Shown here piece after piece: positions 16,378-25,789 of a stretch of DNA of 54,523 bases. The stretch's first letter is position 1; each line of letters opens with the position of its first letter. The notes under the pieces were generated by a model. It worked only from the letters and a program-made list of their open reading frames with translations. It had not been told where the DNA came from and searched no databases. A program made the translations under genes and the position numbers. Source of the stretch: SAR116 cluster bacterium AG-313-A07 (GTDB lineage: Bacteria > Pseudomonadota > Alphaproteobacteria > Thalassobaculales > Thalassobaculaceae); assembly GCA_003284265.1 (NCBI GenBank), contig QBVV01000009.1, positions 1 through 54,523 on the forward strand. The letters run 5' to 3'.

Positions 16378-16423
16378 ATTTAACCCCGTGTATAGCGACC
16401 TTTCTGGTCACTGGGGATTAAAT
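16378..16423. other. Long imperfect hairpin between convergent genes
   Basis: The 116-base gap between the GAF gene and the minus-strand crotonase holds a nested hairpin. ATTTAACCCC-GT pairs with AC-T-GGGG-A-TTAAAT (single T and A bulges), enclosing GACC-TTTCT-GGTC: about 16 pairs with one 7-base internal bulge. A competing pairing, AAAGGTC (16371-16377) with GACCTTT (16397-16403), is also perfect. No T run follows on either strand, so it is not a classical terminator; it could end both transcripts with Rho, protect 3' ends, or be a small structured RNA. Confidence 0.5.
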
Positions 16424-16455
16424 TAGATGCGGAATTGTATGTTATGGTTCGATAA

Positions 16456-17244
16456 TTATTTCCCATTAAAGGACGGATTCCGCTTGTTCAAAAACGCGTC
16501 TAAGCCTTCCCTGCCATCCTCAGAAGCAGCCATAGCGGCTATATGACGCGACTCATCGTCTAGTTGTGTCTCCAAGGATTGTTCAAAAGTTTTAGACAAT
16601 AGTTTCTTTACCGCGCCATAAGCTTTGGTTGGCCCGTTTGCTAATTTTTTTGCGAGTTTCTCAGCCTCTTCCATCAGATTTTCGTCATTCACCACTGTTG
16701 TGACAATACCCCAGTCCCGCGCTTCCTCAGCTGACAGCATTCTATTTGTTAACATTAATTCTTGCGCTCTTCTCAGTCCTACGACTCGAGGCAAATAATA
16801 AGAGGAACTCCCATCAGGAGAAAGTCCTGCATTAGTGTACGCCATCACAAACTTTGCTGATTGTGCCGCTAGTACAATGTCCGCGAAAAGGGCAAGACTA
16901 AATCCGCCACCCGCCGCCATGCCATTTACGGCAACAAGAACTGGAACCCCTGAATGATGAAACCTTTGAATTCCCTGGTGCAAAACAGCTGTCAATTCTA
17001 ATAATGTTGATTCTATTTTATCCATTTCAGTAGAAAAGAACTTTAGGTCGCCTCCAAAACTATACATAGAACCCGTTGCAGAAATCAAAATACATCTGAC
17101 ATCTGGATTAGTTGTTGCTTCGATCGCAACGCTCATAAACTCGTGTGCAAACACCCTATTTATAGAATGGCCAGAATCAGGACGGTTGAACATAATTTTA
17201 GCCACCCCATTTTCAACAGTGTAGAGGATCGTCTCGTAACTCAT
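16456..17244 (-). CDS. Enoyl-CoA hydratase/isomerase, PaaG-like
   Basis: A 262-residue crotonase with oxyanion-hole segments Y-S-F-G-G-D-L-K and N-G-M-A-A-G-G-G-F-S-L-A. In place of the usual catalytic Glu block it has G-L-S-P-D-G-S-S-S-Y-Y-L-P-R; an aspartate here is seen in isomerase-type relatives such as PaaG. It is a paralogue of the gene at 53439, sharing the S-P-D-G-S/G-S-S-Y block and the C-terminal K-R-N-P-X-F-X-G ending. The ATG at 17244 was preferred since GGAGAG is four to five bases upstream; another ATG directly precedes it. It follows the M24B aminopeptidase gene by 33 bases on the same strand. The substrate is unknown. Confidence 0.84.
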   Translation of the reverse strand: MSYETILYTVENGVAKIMFNRPDSGHSINRVFAHEFMSVAIEATTNPDVRCILISATGSMYSFGGDLKFFSTEMDKIESTLLELTAVLHQGIQRFHHSGVPVLVAVNGMAAGGGFSLALFADIVLAAQSAKFVMAYTNAGLSPDGSSSYYLPRVVGLRRAQELMLTNRMLSAEEARDWGIVTTVVNDENLMEEAEKLAKKLANGPTKAYGAVKKLLSKTFEQSLETQLDDESRHIAAMAASEDGREGLDAFLNKRNPSFNGK

Positions 17245-17277
17245 CATTCTCTCCAAATTTAAAATCACTTAGAAAAT

Positions 17278-19290
17278 TTACTGAATTTTTGCTGTTGCTT
17301 GTTTAAGCCAACATGCAACTTCCTCCGACAATAAGGGAGTCAAACTATTTCTTACAGACGCATGATAGGAATTTATCCAATCAATCTCGTATTCGTTCAA
17401 TAATTTTTTATCGATCATTGTTCTATCAAACGGCGCATAGGTTATTGTTTCAAAACTTAACATTTCTCGCTCAGCATTATCGATATTTTCAACTTGGACG
17501 ACTATCAAGTTTTCGAGCCTAATCCCATATGCTGCCTCCTTATAATAACCAGGCTCATTGGAAATGATCATTCCAGGTTCAAGTGGGATGGAACTTGATG
17601 TTTTCGATATTCGCTGAGGCCCCTCATGCACCCCCAAATAAGAACCCACCCCATGACCAGTCCCATGATCAAAGTCCATTCCAATCGACCATAAAGGAGC
17701 GCGAGCTAATACGTCTATCTGAGAACCGGTTGTTCCCATCGGGAATTTTTGAGTCGCCAGAGCAATATGCCCTTTTAAGACACGGGTAAAACGATCACGC
17801 GCCTCGTCGCCTGGATCCCCCACAGCGAGTGTTCTTGTGATATCTGTCGTTCCATCAAGATACTGTGCACCAGAATCTATAAGATATAAATCGCCATTCT
17901 TCAGTTTTCTATTCGTCTCCGGACTGACACGGTAATGCACTATTGCACCATTTGGGCCCGACCCGGATATAGTATCAAAACTCAAGTCTTTAAAGAGCGC
18001 ACCCTCTTCTCTAAATGTCTTCAATTGATCAGCGACAGTAATTTCATCAAGTTTTTCCGAATATGCATTCTTATCAAACCAGTGTAAAAACCGAGCAAAA
18101 GCCACTCCATCCCGTAAATGTGCGTGACGCGTACCTTCTAGTTCAACGTGATTTTTTACTGCTTTGAGACACACGATTGGGTCGTCTCCATAGGATACAA
18201 AACCATTACTCTTTTTGATATGGTGCTCAAACCAAGTCGGATTTGATTTTGGATCAATTCGTATTTTCATTTGGTTCTCTATTAGAGTGTTCAATTGTTT
18301 CCCAATATCCTTAAACGGAAAAACTGAAACCTCATTTCCAAGATGAGCCGAAACTAAACTTGTTACTTTCCTGGTATCTGTAAAAAAACTTATACGTCCA
18401 TCCCTACTTAAAATAACAAACGAGAGTGGCAGCGGCGTTCTTGGGACGTCCGAGCCTCGAATATTGAGAAGCCAAGCTATAGATTCTGGAGAAGATATGA
18501 CTACGGCATCTTCATCATTTTGTTTCAGTTCTTCACAAACCATTGTCTTTTTATCTATGGAGGACTTCCCTGAATAAATTATATCATGCGGTACTATTGG
18601 GGATAATGGTATTGACGGTTGGTCGGTCCAAATCGCATCAATTGGGTTCAGGTTTAAGGGAACGAGTTTCCCACCTTTTTGGTTTATTAACTTCTCAAAT
18701 TGTCTGATAGCATCAGCTGTATGCAGCCATGGATCAAATCCAATTCGATTCCCTGATGCCATTTTTTGTTCCAACCACTTTATAGGTGGATTTTCAACGA
18801 TATGCTCTACATCAAAATAGTTCTGATCTACCTGTTGACGTATCTGTAAAGTATAGCGGCCATCAGTAAAAACAGCCGCAGTTTTCTGTAAAATAATCGC
18901 GAAACCAGCTGATCCGTCAAAGCCAGTCAGCCAGGCTAATCTCTCGGCGCCAGGTGGGATATATTCTCCCTGATGTTCATCTGCACGAGGCAATATCAAT
19001 CCATCTACATTCATTTCGGTTAAGGCTTTACGAAGTTCGGTTAACTTCTTTTTTGAATTTCCGTTGCTACCTTTAGCAACCATCATCGCAGAGCGGCTTT
19101 CCAGTAATTCAATGAGATATGATTCTAACGCAGGCGCGATTTCAGAGCCCAACATATTAAGCCAACTTGTATCGTGTGACGCCAAAGAAGACGCATTTAC
19201 CCCATCAACTATTGATACGATGTCATCCCACTTAATAGATAGGTTTGAGTTGGCGAGGCATTTTTCAATATTACTTTTTAAATCATTCAT
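17278..19290 (-). CDS. Xaa-Pro aminopeptidase, M24B family, with N-terminal extension
   Basis: A 670-residue cytoplasmic metallopeptidase that removes an N-terminal residue linked to proline. It has the usual order: N-terminal creatinase-like domain (from L-P-R-A-D-E-H-Q-G-E-Y-I-P), a second such domain, then the pita-bread catalytic domain. The dimetal ligands are visible: Asp in L-I-D-S-G-A-Q-Y and in T-T-D-I-T-R, His in H-G-T-G-H-G-V-G, and Glu in I-S-N-E-P-G-Y-Y and R-L-E-N. About 75-85 residues precede the point where typical 600-residue relatives begin. The start at 19290 is my choice; an in-frame ATG at 19353, one base after prmA, would add 21 residues. Confidence 0.88.
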   Translation of the reverse strand: MNDLKSNIEKCLANSNLSIKWDDIVSIVDGVNASSLASHDTSWLNMLGSEIAPALESYLIELLESRSAMMVAKGSNGNSKKKLTELRKALTEMNVDGLILPRADEHQGEYIPPGAERLAWLTGFDGSAGFAIILQKTAAVFTDGRYTLQIRQQVDQNYFDVEHIVENPPIKWLEQKMASGNRIGFDPWLHTADAIRQFEKLINQKGGKLVPLNLNPIDAIWTDQPSIPLSPIVPHDIIYSGKSSIDKKTMVCEELKQNDEDAVVISSPESIAWLLNIRGSDVPRTPLPLSFVILSRDGRISFFTDTRKVTSLVSAHLGNEVSVFPFKDIGKQLNTLIENQMKIRIDPKSNPTWFEHHIKKSNGFVSYGDDPIVCLKAVKNHVELEGTRHAHLRDGVAFARFLHWFDKNAYSEKLDEITVADQLKTFREEGALFKDLSFDTISGSGPNGAIVHYRVSPETNRKLKNGDLYLIDSGAQYLDGTTDITRTLAVGDPGDEARDRFTRVLKGHIALATQKFPMGTTGSQIDVLARAPLWSIGMDFDHGTGHGVGSYLGVHEGPQRISKTSSSIPLEPGMIISNEPGYYKEAAYGIRLENLIVVQVENIDNAEREMLSFETITYAPFDRTMIDKKLLNEYEIDWINSYHASVRNSLTPLLSEEVACWLKQATAKIQ

Positions 19291-19353
19291 AAATATTTCT
19301 TCAATCTTCTGGGGGAGAAAATAAACAGAATTAGTCTGCCCACAAAACTTCAA

Positions 19354-20253
19354 TCACAATATAGCCGATTTTCTTATGCTTGGTTTCTGCAAAATAATAG
19401 TACTCCACCCCGAAATATGTTGACGGCTGAATAGCCTTAATCCGCATGAACGAAATGCACCTAATACATATCTCTCTTGAGGTATCAAGAGTCCACTCAG
19501 TATCACGAAACCTCCCTTATTAACCCATCTGCTGCTATCGTAAGCCATATCAAATAGCGGTCCTGCAAGAATATTCGCGACAATCATGTCAAATTTAGTT
19601 TTGCGGTTGGGTGAATTTTTTGGATACCCATCGTTTCTACTACAATCAATCTGCCGTTTTACTCGATTTAATTTTATGTTTTCACGGGTTGTTGCAACCG
19701 CATCAGAGTCTATGTCAAGCGCTAAAATTTTAGATCTGGGCCACAGTCGAGCGGAGGCAATAGACAAAATTCCCGAGCCACAACCCATATCTAAAATGCG
19801 TTTTGGGGCAACAAATCGCCTCAAAAAGGATAAAGTACGCAAGCACCCTTCGGTTGTGCCATGGGTGCCTGAACCAAATGCTCTACCTGCTTCTATCTCT
19901 ATTTTAAAAGAATGCTTTGGAACCAAAAAACGGTCATGCGATCCATGAATTATAAATCGTCCATATCTTATAACCGGGAATGACTCCCTATTTCTGGCAA
20001 CCCAGTCTATTTCAGGTAGAAGCTCGAATTTAATTTTCGGTTTAGAGATTTTTAATTGCAAACAAATGCTAGCAATAGCTTCCTCGATATTCTTCCTTGC
20101 CGGTGATCGATTAATAAATCCATTTAGCTCCCACATTCGAGTTCCTTCTAACTCAAATATGGACGTAGAATCCAAAAACGGTTCTATTGTCTCAGAAAAA
20201 ATAAAAGCATGTTCGGCTGGCATATTCATAGATACTTGCCAAACGTCACTCAT
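19354..20253 (-). CDS. prmA: Ribosomal protein L11 methyltransferase
   Basis: A 299-residue SAM-dependent enzyme that trimethylates ribosomal protein L11. The SAM-binding motif I, L-D-M-G-C-G-S-G-I-L, is at 154-163, preceded by the family signature E-A-G-R-A-F-G-S-G-T-H-G-T-T at 121-134. The later V-A-N-I-L-A-G-P-L, the PrmA version of the N-P-P-Y motif, is also present. The first 100 residues are the L11-recognition domain, which is poorly conserved as expected. Its ATG overlaps the TGA of the UvrD gene in a four-base ATGA, so translation is probably coupled, and the M24B gene follows at once. Confidence 0.93.
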   Translation of the reverse strand: MSDVWQVSMNMPAEHAFIFSETIEPFLDSTSIFELEGTRMWELNGFINRSPARKNIEEAIASICLQLKISKPKIKFELLPEIDWVARNRESFPVIRYGRFIIHGSHDRFLVPKHSFKIEIEAGRAFGSGTHGTTEGCLRTLSFLRRFVAPKRILDMGCGSGILSIASARLWPRSKILALDIDSDAVATTRENIKLNRVKRQIDCSRNDGYPKNSPNRKTKFDMIVANILAGPLFDMAYDSSRWVNKGGFVILSGLLIPQERYVLGAFRSCGLRLFSRQHISGWSTIILQKPSIRKSAIL

Positions 20254-22547
20254 GGTTTGGATAAAAACCTGGCAATTACTTTTTTCGCTCCGGCATGATC
20301 AAAATTGATGTCAACCTTATCACCATCTACAGCAGTAACTGTTCCCATTCCAAATTTCTGATGAAATACCCTTTCATCACTTGAAAACAAGGTTGGTTGC
20401 GAGCGATCAACGACGTATCCTTCTCCCGCGATTAAAGGTTTACTCATATAATCCTTTTGCTTGCGCCTGGCGAAGCCAGGACCATACTTTTGCCATTGCT
20501 GATTGCCTCCAAAAATATCATCTATCGATTGGTATTCATCGTGATTTTCGGAGGGCATACGCTGATTTCCAGAATACAGACCAATCTCACTCATATCCTC
20601 GATTTGATCCGCTGGTAGTTCGGAAACAAAACGGGACGGAATAGAACTTTGCCATGTTCCATAGAGCCGTCTGTTAGCAGCAAAGCTTATCTCAATTCCT
20701 TCTCTGGCTCTGGTCATGCCAACATAAGCCAGCCTCCTCTCCTCCTCCAATCCGGTGGCACCATTTTCATCGAGCGACCGTTGGTTGGGGAATACTCCGT
20801 CTTCCCAACCAGGAAGAAATACCTTGTCAAACTCTAATCCTTTAGCCGCGTGCAAAGTCATCACACTAATCTGATCACCTTCATTTTTTTCTGCGTTATC
20901 CATGACAAGACTTATATGTTCTAAAAAACCGTTAAGGTTTTCAAATTCCTCAAGCGCACTCACCAGTTCCTTGAGGTTTTCAAGCCTGCCGGGAGCGTCT
21001 GGTGATTTATCCAGTTGAAGCATCTCTGTGTAACCTGATTCGTCTAAAACGATGGCAGCAACCTCTATATGACTATTGCTATCTAACATTATTCGCCATC
21101 TTCCAAAATCGTCTAGTACCTTTTGGAGCGCCTTTTTAGCTGCAGGTCTTATCTCATCAGTTTGTGCAATATTCTCAATCGCTCTCCAAAGTGAAACTTT
21201 TTCCAGACGGGCCAACTGATGTATTGTCTGGAGTGTTGCCGATCCTATGCCTCTTTTTGGTTTGTTGATAATTCTTTCTAAAGCTAAATCATCGTTATGC
21301 TGTGTAAGAACTCTGAAATATGCGATCGCATCTCTTATTTCCATTCTTTCATAAAACCGAGCCCCACCTATCACTTGATAGGGGATCCCCAGGGTTAAAA
21401 ACCTCTCCTCGAATTCTCTGGTTTGAAAACCCGCTCTAACGAGAACAGCCATTTGACTTAATGAAGTTCCCTTTCTTTGATACGCCTCTACTTGATCTCC
21501 TACAACGCGTGCCTCTTCTTCGCCATCCCAGACCCCGCGTACAATAATTTTTTCACCCTCCTGACCATCCGTCCATAGTGTTTTCCCTAACCTTCCTTCA
21601 TTAACCGAAATAAGCTTCGATGCAGCCGCCAGTACACGGGAAGTTGAGCGATAGTTTTGTTCGAGGCGAACCACCTCCGCACCGGGAAAATCTTTTTCAA
21701 ACTTAAGTATGTTTCCAACTTCGGCACCGCGCCAACCATAGATAGATTGATCATCATCGCCAACACAACAGATATTTCGCCTGCCTTGCGCAAGAAGTCT
21801 TAGCCACAGATATTGGGCAATATTTGTATCTTGATATTCATCAACAAGAATATAAGCAAACCGGTTTTGATACAGTGCCAGAACATCTGGATTTTCATTG
21901 AATAATGTTAAGCAGTGTAACAATAAATCACCGAAATCCGCCGCATTTAAAACACGCAAGCGGTCTTGATACTGTTTATAAATCTGTTTGAGGCGAACCG
22001 AAGAAAACTCTTTTTCCTCAACATCATTTATTTTTTCAGGCGTAAGACCACGATCTTTCCAACGTTGTATCACCCCCGATAAAGTTCTTGGTGGCCATTT
22101 TTTATCATCAAGCCCCTCAGCCTGCATCAATTGCTTTATCAATCTAATTTGATCGTCAGCATCTAAAATTGTAAAGTTTGGCTGAAGACCAAGTAATTCG
22201 GCATGGCGTCGAATTATCTTGGCGCATAACGCGTGAAATGTACCAAGCCATACTTGTTCTGCCATAGGCCCTATAATACTCGTGACCCTCTCTCTCATCT
22301 CGCGTGCAGCTTTGTTTGTAAACGTAACCGCAAGAATGGACCACGGACGAGCTGCACCGGTAGCAATCAGGTGCGCCAAACGAGTTGTTAAAACTCTGGT
22401 TTTTCCGGTTCCAGCTCCCGCCAATACAAGAATAGGACCATCTTGCGCTTTAACCGCTTTTAATTGCATCGGATTCAGTCCATCAAGATATTTTGGAGTA
22501 TTATCCTTTGGGGTAGCTTGTCCTGATTTTATTTCATTACCTGGCAT
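20250..22547 (-). CDS. uvrD: UvrD/PcrA-type ATP-dependent DNA helicase
   Basis: A 765-residue superfamily 1A 3'-5' helicase acting in nucleotide excision and mismatch repair. All motifs can be seen: Q-motif L-N-P-M-Q-L-K-A-V, Walker A A-G-A-G-T-G-K-T, motif Ia T-F-T-N-K-A-A, motif II V-D-E-Y-Q-D-T-N, motif III G-D-D-D-Q-S-I-Y-G-W-R-G, motif IV L-E-Q-N-Y-R-S, motif V T-L-H-A-A-K-G-L-E-F and motif VI A-Y-V-G-M-T-R-A-R. The C-terminal 60 residues hold a Tudor-like segment (F-H-Q-K-F-G-M-G-T-V) typical of UvrD/PcrA. It begins an apparent operon with prmA, the aminopeptidase and perhaps the crotonase. Confidence 0.95.
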   Translation of the reverse strand: MPGNEIKSGQATPKDNTPKYLDGLNPMQLKAVKAQDGPILVLAGAGTGKTRVLTTRLAHLIATGAARPWSILAVTFTNKAAREMRERVTSIIGPMAEQVWLGTFHALCAKIIRRHAELLGLQPNFTILDADDQIRLIKQLMQAEGLDDKKWPPRTLSGVIQRWKDRGLTPEKINDVEEKEFSSVRLKQIYKQYQDRLRVLNAADFGDLLLHCLTLFNENPDVLALYQNRFAYILVDEYQDTNIAQYLWLRLLAQGRRNICCVGDDDQSIYGWRGAEVGNILKFEKDFPGAEVVRLEQNYRSTSRVLAAASKLISVNEGRLGKTLWTDGQEGEKIIVRGVWDGEEEARVVGDQVEAYQRKGTSLSQMAVLVRAGFQTREFEERFLTLGIPYQVIGGARFYERMEIRDAIAYFRVLTQHNDDLALERIINKPKRGIGSATLQTIHQLARLEKVSLWRAIENIAQTDEIRPAAKKALQKVLDDFGRWRIMLDSNSHIEVAAIVLDESGYTEMLQLDKSPDAPGRLENLKELVSALEEFENLNGFLEHISLVMDNAEKNEGDQISVMTLHAAKGLEFDKVFLPGWEDGVFPNQRSLDENGATGLEEERRLAYVGMTRAREGIEISFAANRRLYGTWQSSIPSRFVSELPADQIEDMSEIGLYSGNQRMPSENHDEYQSIDDIFGGNQQWQKYGPGFARRKQKDYMSKPLIAGEGYVVDRSQPTLFSSDERVFHQKFGMGTVTAVDGDKVDINFDHAGAKKVIARFLSKP

Positions 22548-22601
22548 TATGTGAAGAACCTAAGATTAAAATTCATCCTTTATAAAAAAAGAGGTTAGCA
22601 A

Positions 22602-22646
22602 ATTAAAGCTACTTCGTGATACACGAGCTACTCACTTTGCTTTAAT
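22602..22646 (-). terminator. Inverted repeat downstream of the ClC gene
   Basis: ATTAAAGC (22602-22609) pairs with GCTTTAAT (22639-22646), enclosing a second stem TCGTG/CACGA. The right arm includes the TAA of the minus-strand ClC gene. On that strand a T-rich run (CCTCTTTTTTTATA) begins about 10 bases past the left arm. This may be the ClC transcript end; the distance to the T run makes it uncertain. Confidence 0.35.
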
Positions 22647-24411
22647 GCTCATCCTCCCTTAGCCGCTCTAATTGACGAACATAGCTTAACTGAGCTCTTA
22701 TAACGTCTCGTTCATGCAAACACCCAACTATTTTTTTAGTATCGGGAGCATCCAGCACCGCAACAAGCGGATCTTCGCCCCCGGAAAAAACCTCAACCGC
22801 ATTTTCCAGGGTATCCGTTTCATAAACAAATAAATCAGTGATAGTTACGAGATCTATTACTGATTTTTGCTTATCGTGTTTTTTATCAAAAGCTAATTTC
22901 CCCATATCCGAGATCATTAATCTGCCAAAAAACCTGCCTTCCTGCGTTATGAAAACCTCCCCATTAGCCGCGGAAACAAGACTTTCACGCAAAGATGGCA
23001 GACTGTCCTCTCCATTCAAAATGCTATGATCTTGGCGTATAAGAGATTTTAAATCGGGCCGATTTAATACTCCAACTTCATGTCCTCCCTGCAAAACCAC
23101 ACCCCGATGAGCGAGCATCCATAAAAAATATGATGGGCCATGAAGCGACCTGGTAATAATTGTAGAAGCGACAACTGCTACTAACACGGAGAGTGTCAAT
23201 CTATAATCACCCGTCAACTCAAAGATCATTATTGTAGTAGATATTGGCGCTCCCAATACAGCCGCTGCCATAGCGCCCATTCCTGTAATACTATATGAAC
23301 CTAAAGAGGAGGCCAATTCAGGAAATGGCCATGCCACAATGATTCCAAATGCCCCTCCCAACATAGCTCCCATGAATAAAGAGGGACTGAAAACCCCACC
23401 AACAAATCCCGAACCCAAGCAAACAATGGTAGCAATAAGCTTCATCATTAAAAGAGTTAATAGAGCAGAAAACCCATAATCTTCATTTAAAGCCTTATTG
23501 GTAGCCTCATAGCCCACACCCAATATTTCGGGAAACCATATTGCAAAAACCCCTATTACTAATCCACCAATAGCAGGCATTAACCATATCGGCACCTTAA
23601 GAAAACGAAACAACCTCTGTGTAAGTGGAACTGAACGAATGAGTACAATCGCTATGAGCGCACAGACGACACCCAAAATAACAAACGCGGGCAATTCGAA
23701 AAATGACTCTATTTCGTGACCCGAGATTGTAAATGCAGGAAAGTCACCAAAATATACACGGGACACGACTGTGCCAATTATCGCAGCTACCGCGACCGGG
23801 GCAAAAGCTGTGAGGGCATAGTGACCAATAATAACTTCATGAGCAAAAAACACTCCCGCAAACGGTGCATTAAAGGATGCTGCTATCGCAGAAGCCGCCC
23901 CGGCACCTAACAAGATGCGGCATTGGTTCCTATCAAGTTTCAATCCCTCGCCCACATAACTCGCTAAAGTCGCCCCTAACTGAACTGCAGGCCCTTCCCG
24001 GCCGACAGATGCACCACAACCTATCGACAAGGCGCTTGCAAATGCCGAGACCAACCCGTTTTGCATATTCATTTTACCCCCACCAATAGCACTCGCTTCG
24101 ATAACCTCAGCAACACCATTAGCTCTGCCTTTTTTTGTAAAATATTTAATTACAAAACCTACAATCAGTCCGCCAACTATAGGAGGTACAGCAACCAGCC
24201 AAATCGAAAAGTTATCCCCCATAACACTGTAAATTTGTTGAGTTGATACAGAGAACAAATATTGGAAAAAAGATATAGAATCGCGAAAAATTACAGATGC
24301 AAAAGCGACGACTGCTCCAACCCCCAAAGATATCAGTGAAAGGTAGATATTCTGATCGTGAACTGTACGGGAGAGGCGGCGTTTAATCTTCAACACCAAA
24401 TGTTTGTTCAT
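22642..24411 (-). CDS. ClC-family chloride channel/antiporter with CBS domains
   Basis: A 589-residue inner-membrane protein. The membrane part (about 20-430) has the ClC selectivity segments G-R-E-G-P (with the gating glutamate) and G-G-V-F-S-P-S-L-F. The first segment, usually G-S-G-I-P, is replaced by a G-G-G-K-M-N-type stretch, as in several bacterial ClC subgroups. The C-terminal part (about 450-585) holds a degenerate CBS pair that could sense nucleotides. The start at 24411 follows GGAAAAG; the longer open frame upstream is cysteine-rich and not ClC-like. It stands alone and is divergent from the SBF-like transporter. Whether it is a channel or a Cl-/H+ exchanger is undecided. Confidence 0.9.
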   Translation of the reverse strand: MNKHLVLKIKRRLSRTVHDQNIYLSLISLGVGAVVAFASVIFRDSISFFQYLFSVSTQQIYSVMGDNFSIWLVAVPPIVGGLIVGFVIKYFTKKGRANGVAEVIEASAIGGGKMNMQNGLVSAFASALSIGCGASVGREGPAVQLGATLASYVGEGLKLDRNQCRILLGAGAASAIAASFNAPFAGVFFAHEVIIGHYALTAFAPVAVAAIIGTVVSRVYFGDFPAFTISGHEIESFFELPAFVILGVVCALIAIVLIRSVPLTQRLFRFLKVPIWLMPAIGGLVIGVFAIWFPEILGVGYEATNKALNEDYGFSALLTLLMMKLIATIVCLGSGFVGGVFSPSLFMGAMLGGAFGIIVAWPFPELASSLGSYSITGMGAMAAAVLGAPISTTIMIFELTGDYRLTLSVLVAVVASTIITRSLHGPSYFLWMLAHRGVVLQGGHEVGVLNRPDLKSLIRQDHSILNGEDSLPSLRESLVSAANGEVFITQEGRFFGRLMISDMGKLAFDKKHDKQKSVIDLVTITDLFVYETDTLENAVEVFSGGEDPLVAVLDAPDTKKIVGCLHERDVIRAQLSYVRQLERLREDEH

Positions 24412-24634
24412 TACATCGCATCTTTTCCATACTAAATAGCACTCGGAGCAGCATCTGTAAGCTCCCCGCAATACTATATCGCTACAGATTACCAAATAAT
24501 ATCACGAGTTACTGGTTTTAGGAATGATACATGAAAGAAACATCTTTGAAATTGAATTATCTTTCTACTTTGTGATTACAACCTATTTTCTAAATAACTG
24601 GATGATTGATCAAAATTCATATAATTGGACCCTT

Positions 24635-25588
24635 ATGATGAAAAACTTTAATCAATTACTCAGATTCATCGGCCGCCATGGAACGCTTATTATGCCCATA
24701 GGAGTCATAATAGGTTTATTATATCCAAGCCTCACGCAACTCACTCGACCAATCGCTGAATCAGTTGTTATTGCGATGCTGGTTGTTTCAGTTTACCGAC
24801 TGAATCCAAAACATATTAAGGAAAAGCTGCATGACTTCAAAATAATAGGAGCAGGTATTCTTTGGCTTTTATTAATGATGCCTCTTTTTACTTTTAGTAT
24901 CGGTTACCTTATTGGTATCCCATCTGGTTTATTGGCAGTTGTTGTCGCTTGGAGTGCATGTCCGCCATTAGTTTCCATGCCAGGCCTTGCTATTTTAATC
25001 GGGCTTGACGGGGCGGCAGCACTATTAATTATGATCGGCGGGACGCTGCTTTTCACGATAACTCTCCCACTGGTTCTTTCGTTGCTTATCGGTTCAAACC
25101 TTGGGTTAAGCCCCACCTCAATGGCACTAGAGTTAGTCTGTATCGTTTTTATATCATTTTTTCTTGCGCAAGGCTTGCGCTGGTTGGTTGGGGAGAAACA
25201 CGCAACAAAAAGCGAAGGATCTGCCGATGGCATAATTGTTATTCTGATGGCATTATTTGCTGTAACCATAATGGGTGGGTTTCATGATGCTTTAGAAAAT
25301 AATCCAGAAAAATTACCCCTTTTTATAAGCGTTGCGATAGTTATTAGTGCTGCATCACAAATACTGAATGCATTAATATTCCATAGGTTTAAAAGGAAAA
25401 CAGGAGGAGCACTAGCGCTAGCAAGCGGCAGCCGCAATTTAGCTCTATTAATTCCTATAGTAAGTGGTCCTTTTGGTGAAGACCTATGGCTGTTCATAGC
25501 AGTCATACAAATTCCAATTTATTTCCTTCCTATAATATCAAAACCCTTGTACCAACGGTTTTACATTCAAAGCTCAAGAGATCTTTGA
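24635..25588 (+). CDS. Bile acid:sodium symporter (SBF)-like membrane transporter
   Basis: About 317 residues with nine or ten hydrophobic helices and short loops. The order of helices and glycine-rich segments (A-C-P-P-L-V-S-M-P-G-L-A near the middle, A-L-A-S-G-S-R-N-L-A-L-L towards the end) resemble the SBF/AsbT-like superfamily, whose members move bile acids, arsenite, pantoate or other organic anions with sodium. The open frame extends to an ATG at 24524, but the ATG pair at 24635/24638 with TGGA just upstream fits the homologous start better. It is divergent from the ClC gene, with a 223-base region between in which I see no clear motif. Confidence 0.62.
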   Translation: MMKNFNQLLRFIGRHGTLIMPIGVIIGLLYPSLTQLTRPIAESVVIAMLVVSVYRLNPKHIKEKLHDFKIIGAGILWLLLMMPLFTFSIGYLIGIPSGLLAVVVAWSACPPLVSMPGLAILIGLDGAAALLIMIGGTLLFTITLPLVLSLLIGSNLGLSPTSMALELVCIVFISFFLAQGLRWLVGEKHATKSEGSADGIIVILMALFAVTIMGGFHDALENNPEKLPLFISVAIVISAASQILNALIFHRFKRKTGGALALASGSRNLALLIPIVSGPFGEDLWLFIAVIQIPIYFLPIISKPLYQRFYIQSSRDL

Positions 25589-25789
25589 TCCCTATTAGAT
25601 GCATGTATCTCTAGCCACAGGTAATAAAAATATGGTAGAAATTAAAAATGAGATGTAGGTGTTGATCATGCTATTTCTCTTTATTTTTTAGAACCTTAGA
25701 ATATTTATGTACGGCGATCCTAGGAACGACTTTTTAAATGATCATTGGATAATCAATTGCGTAATCTTTGCGTATCTATAAATTTAGGC

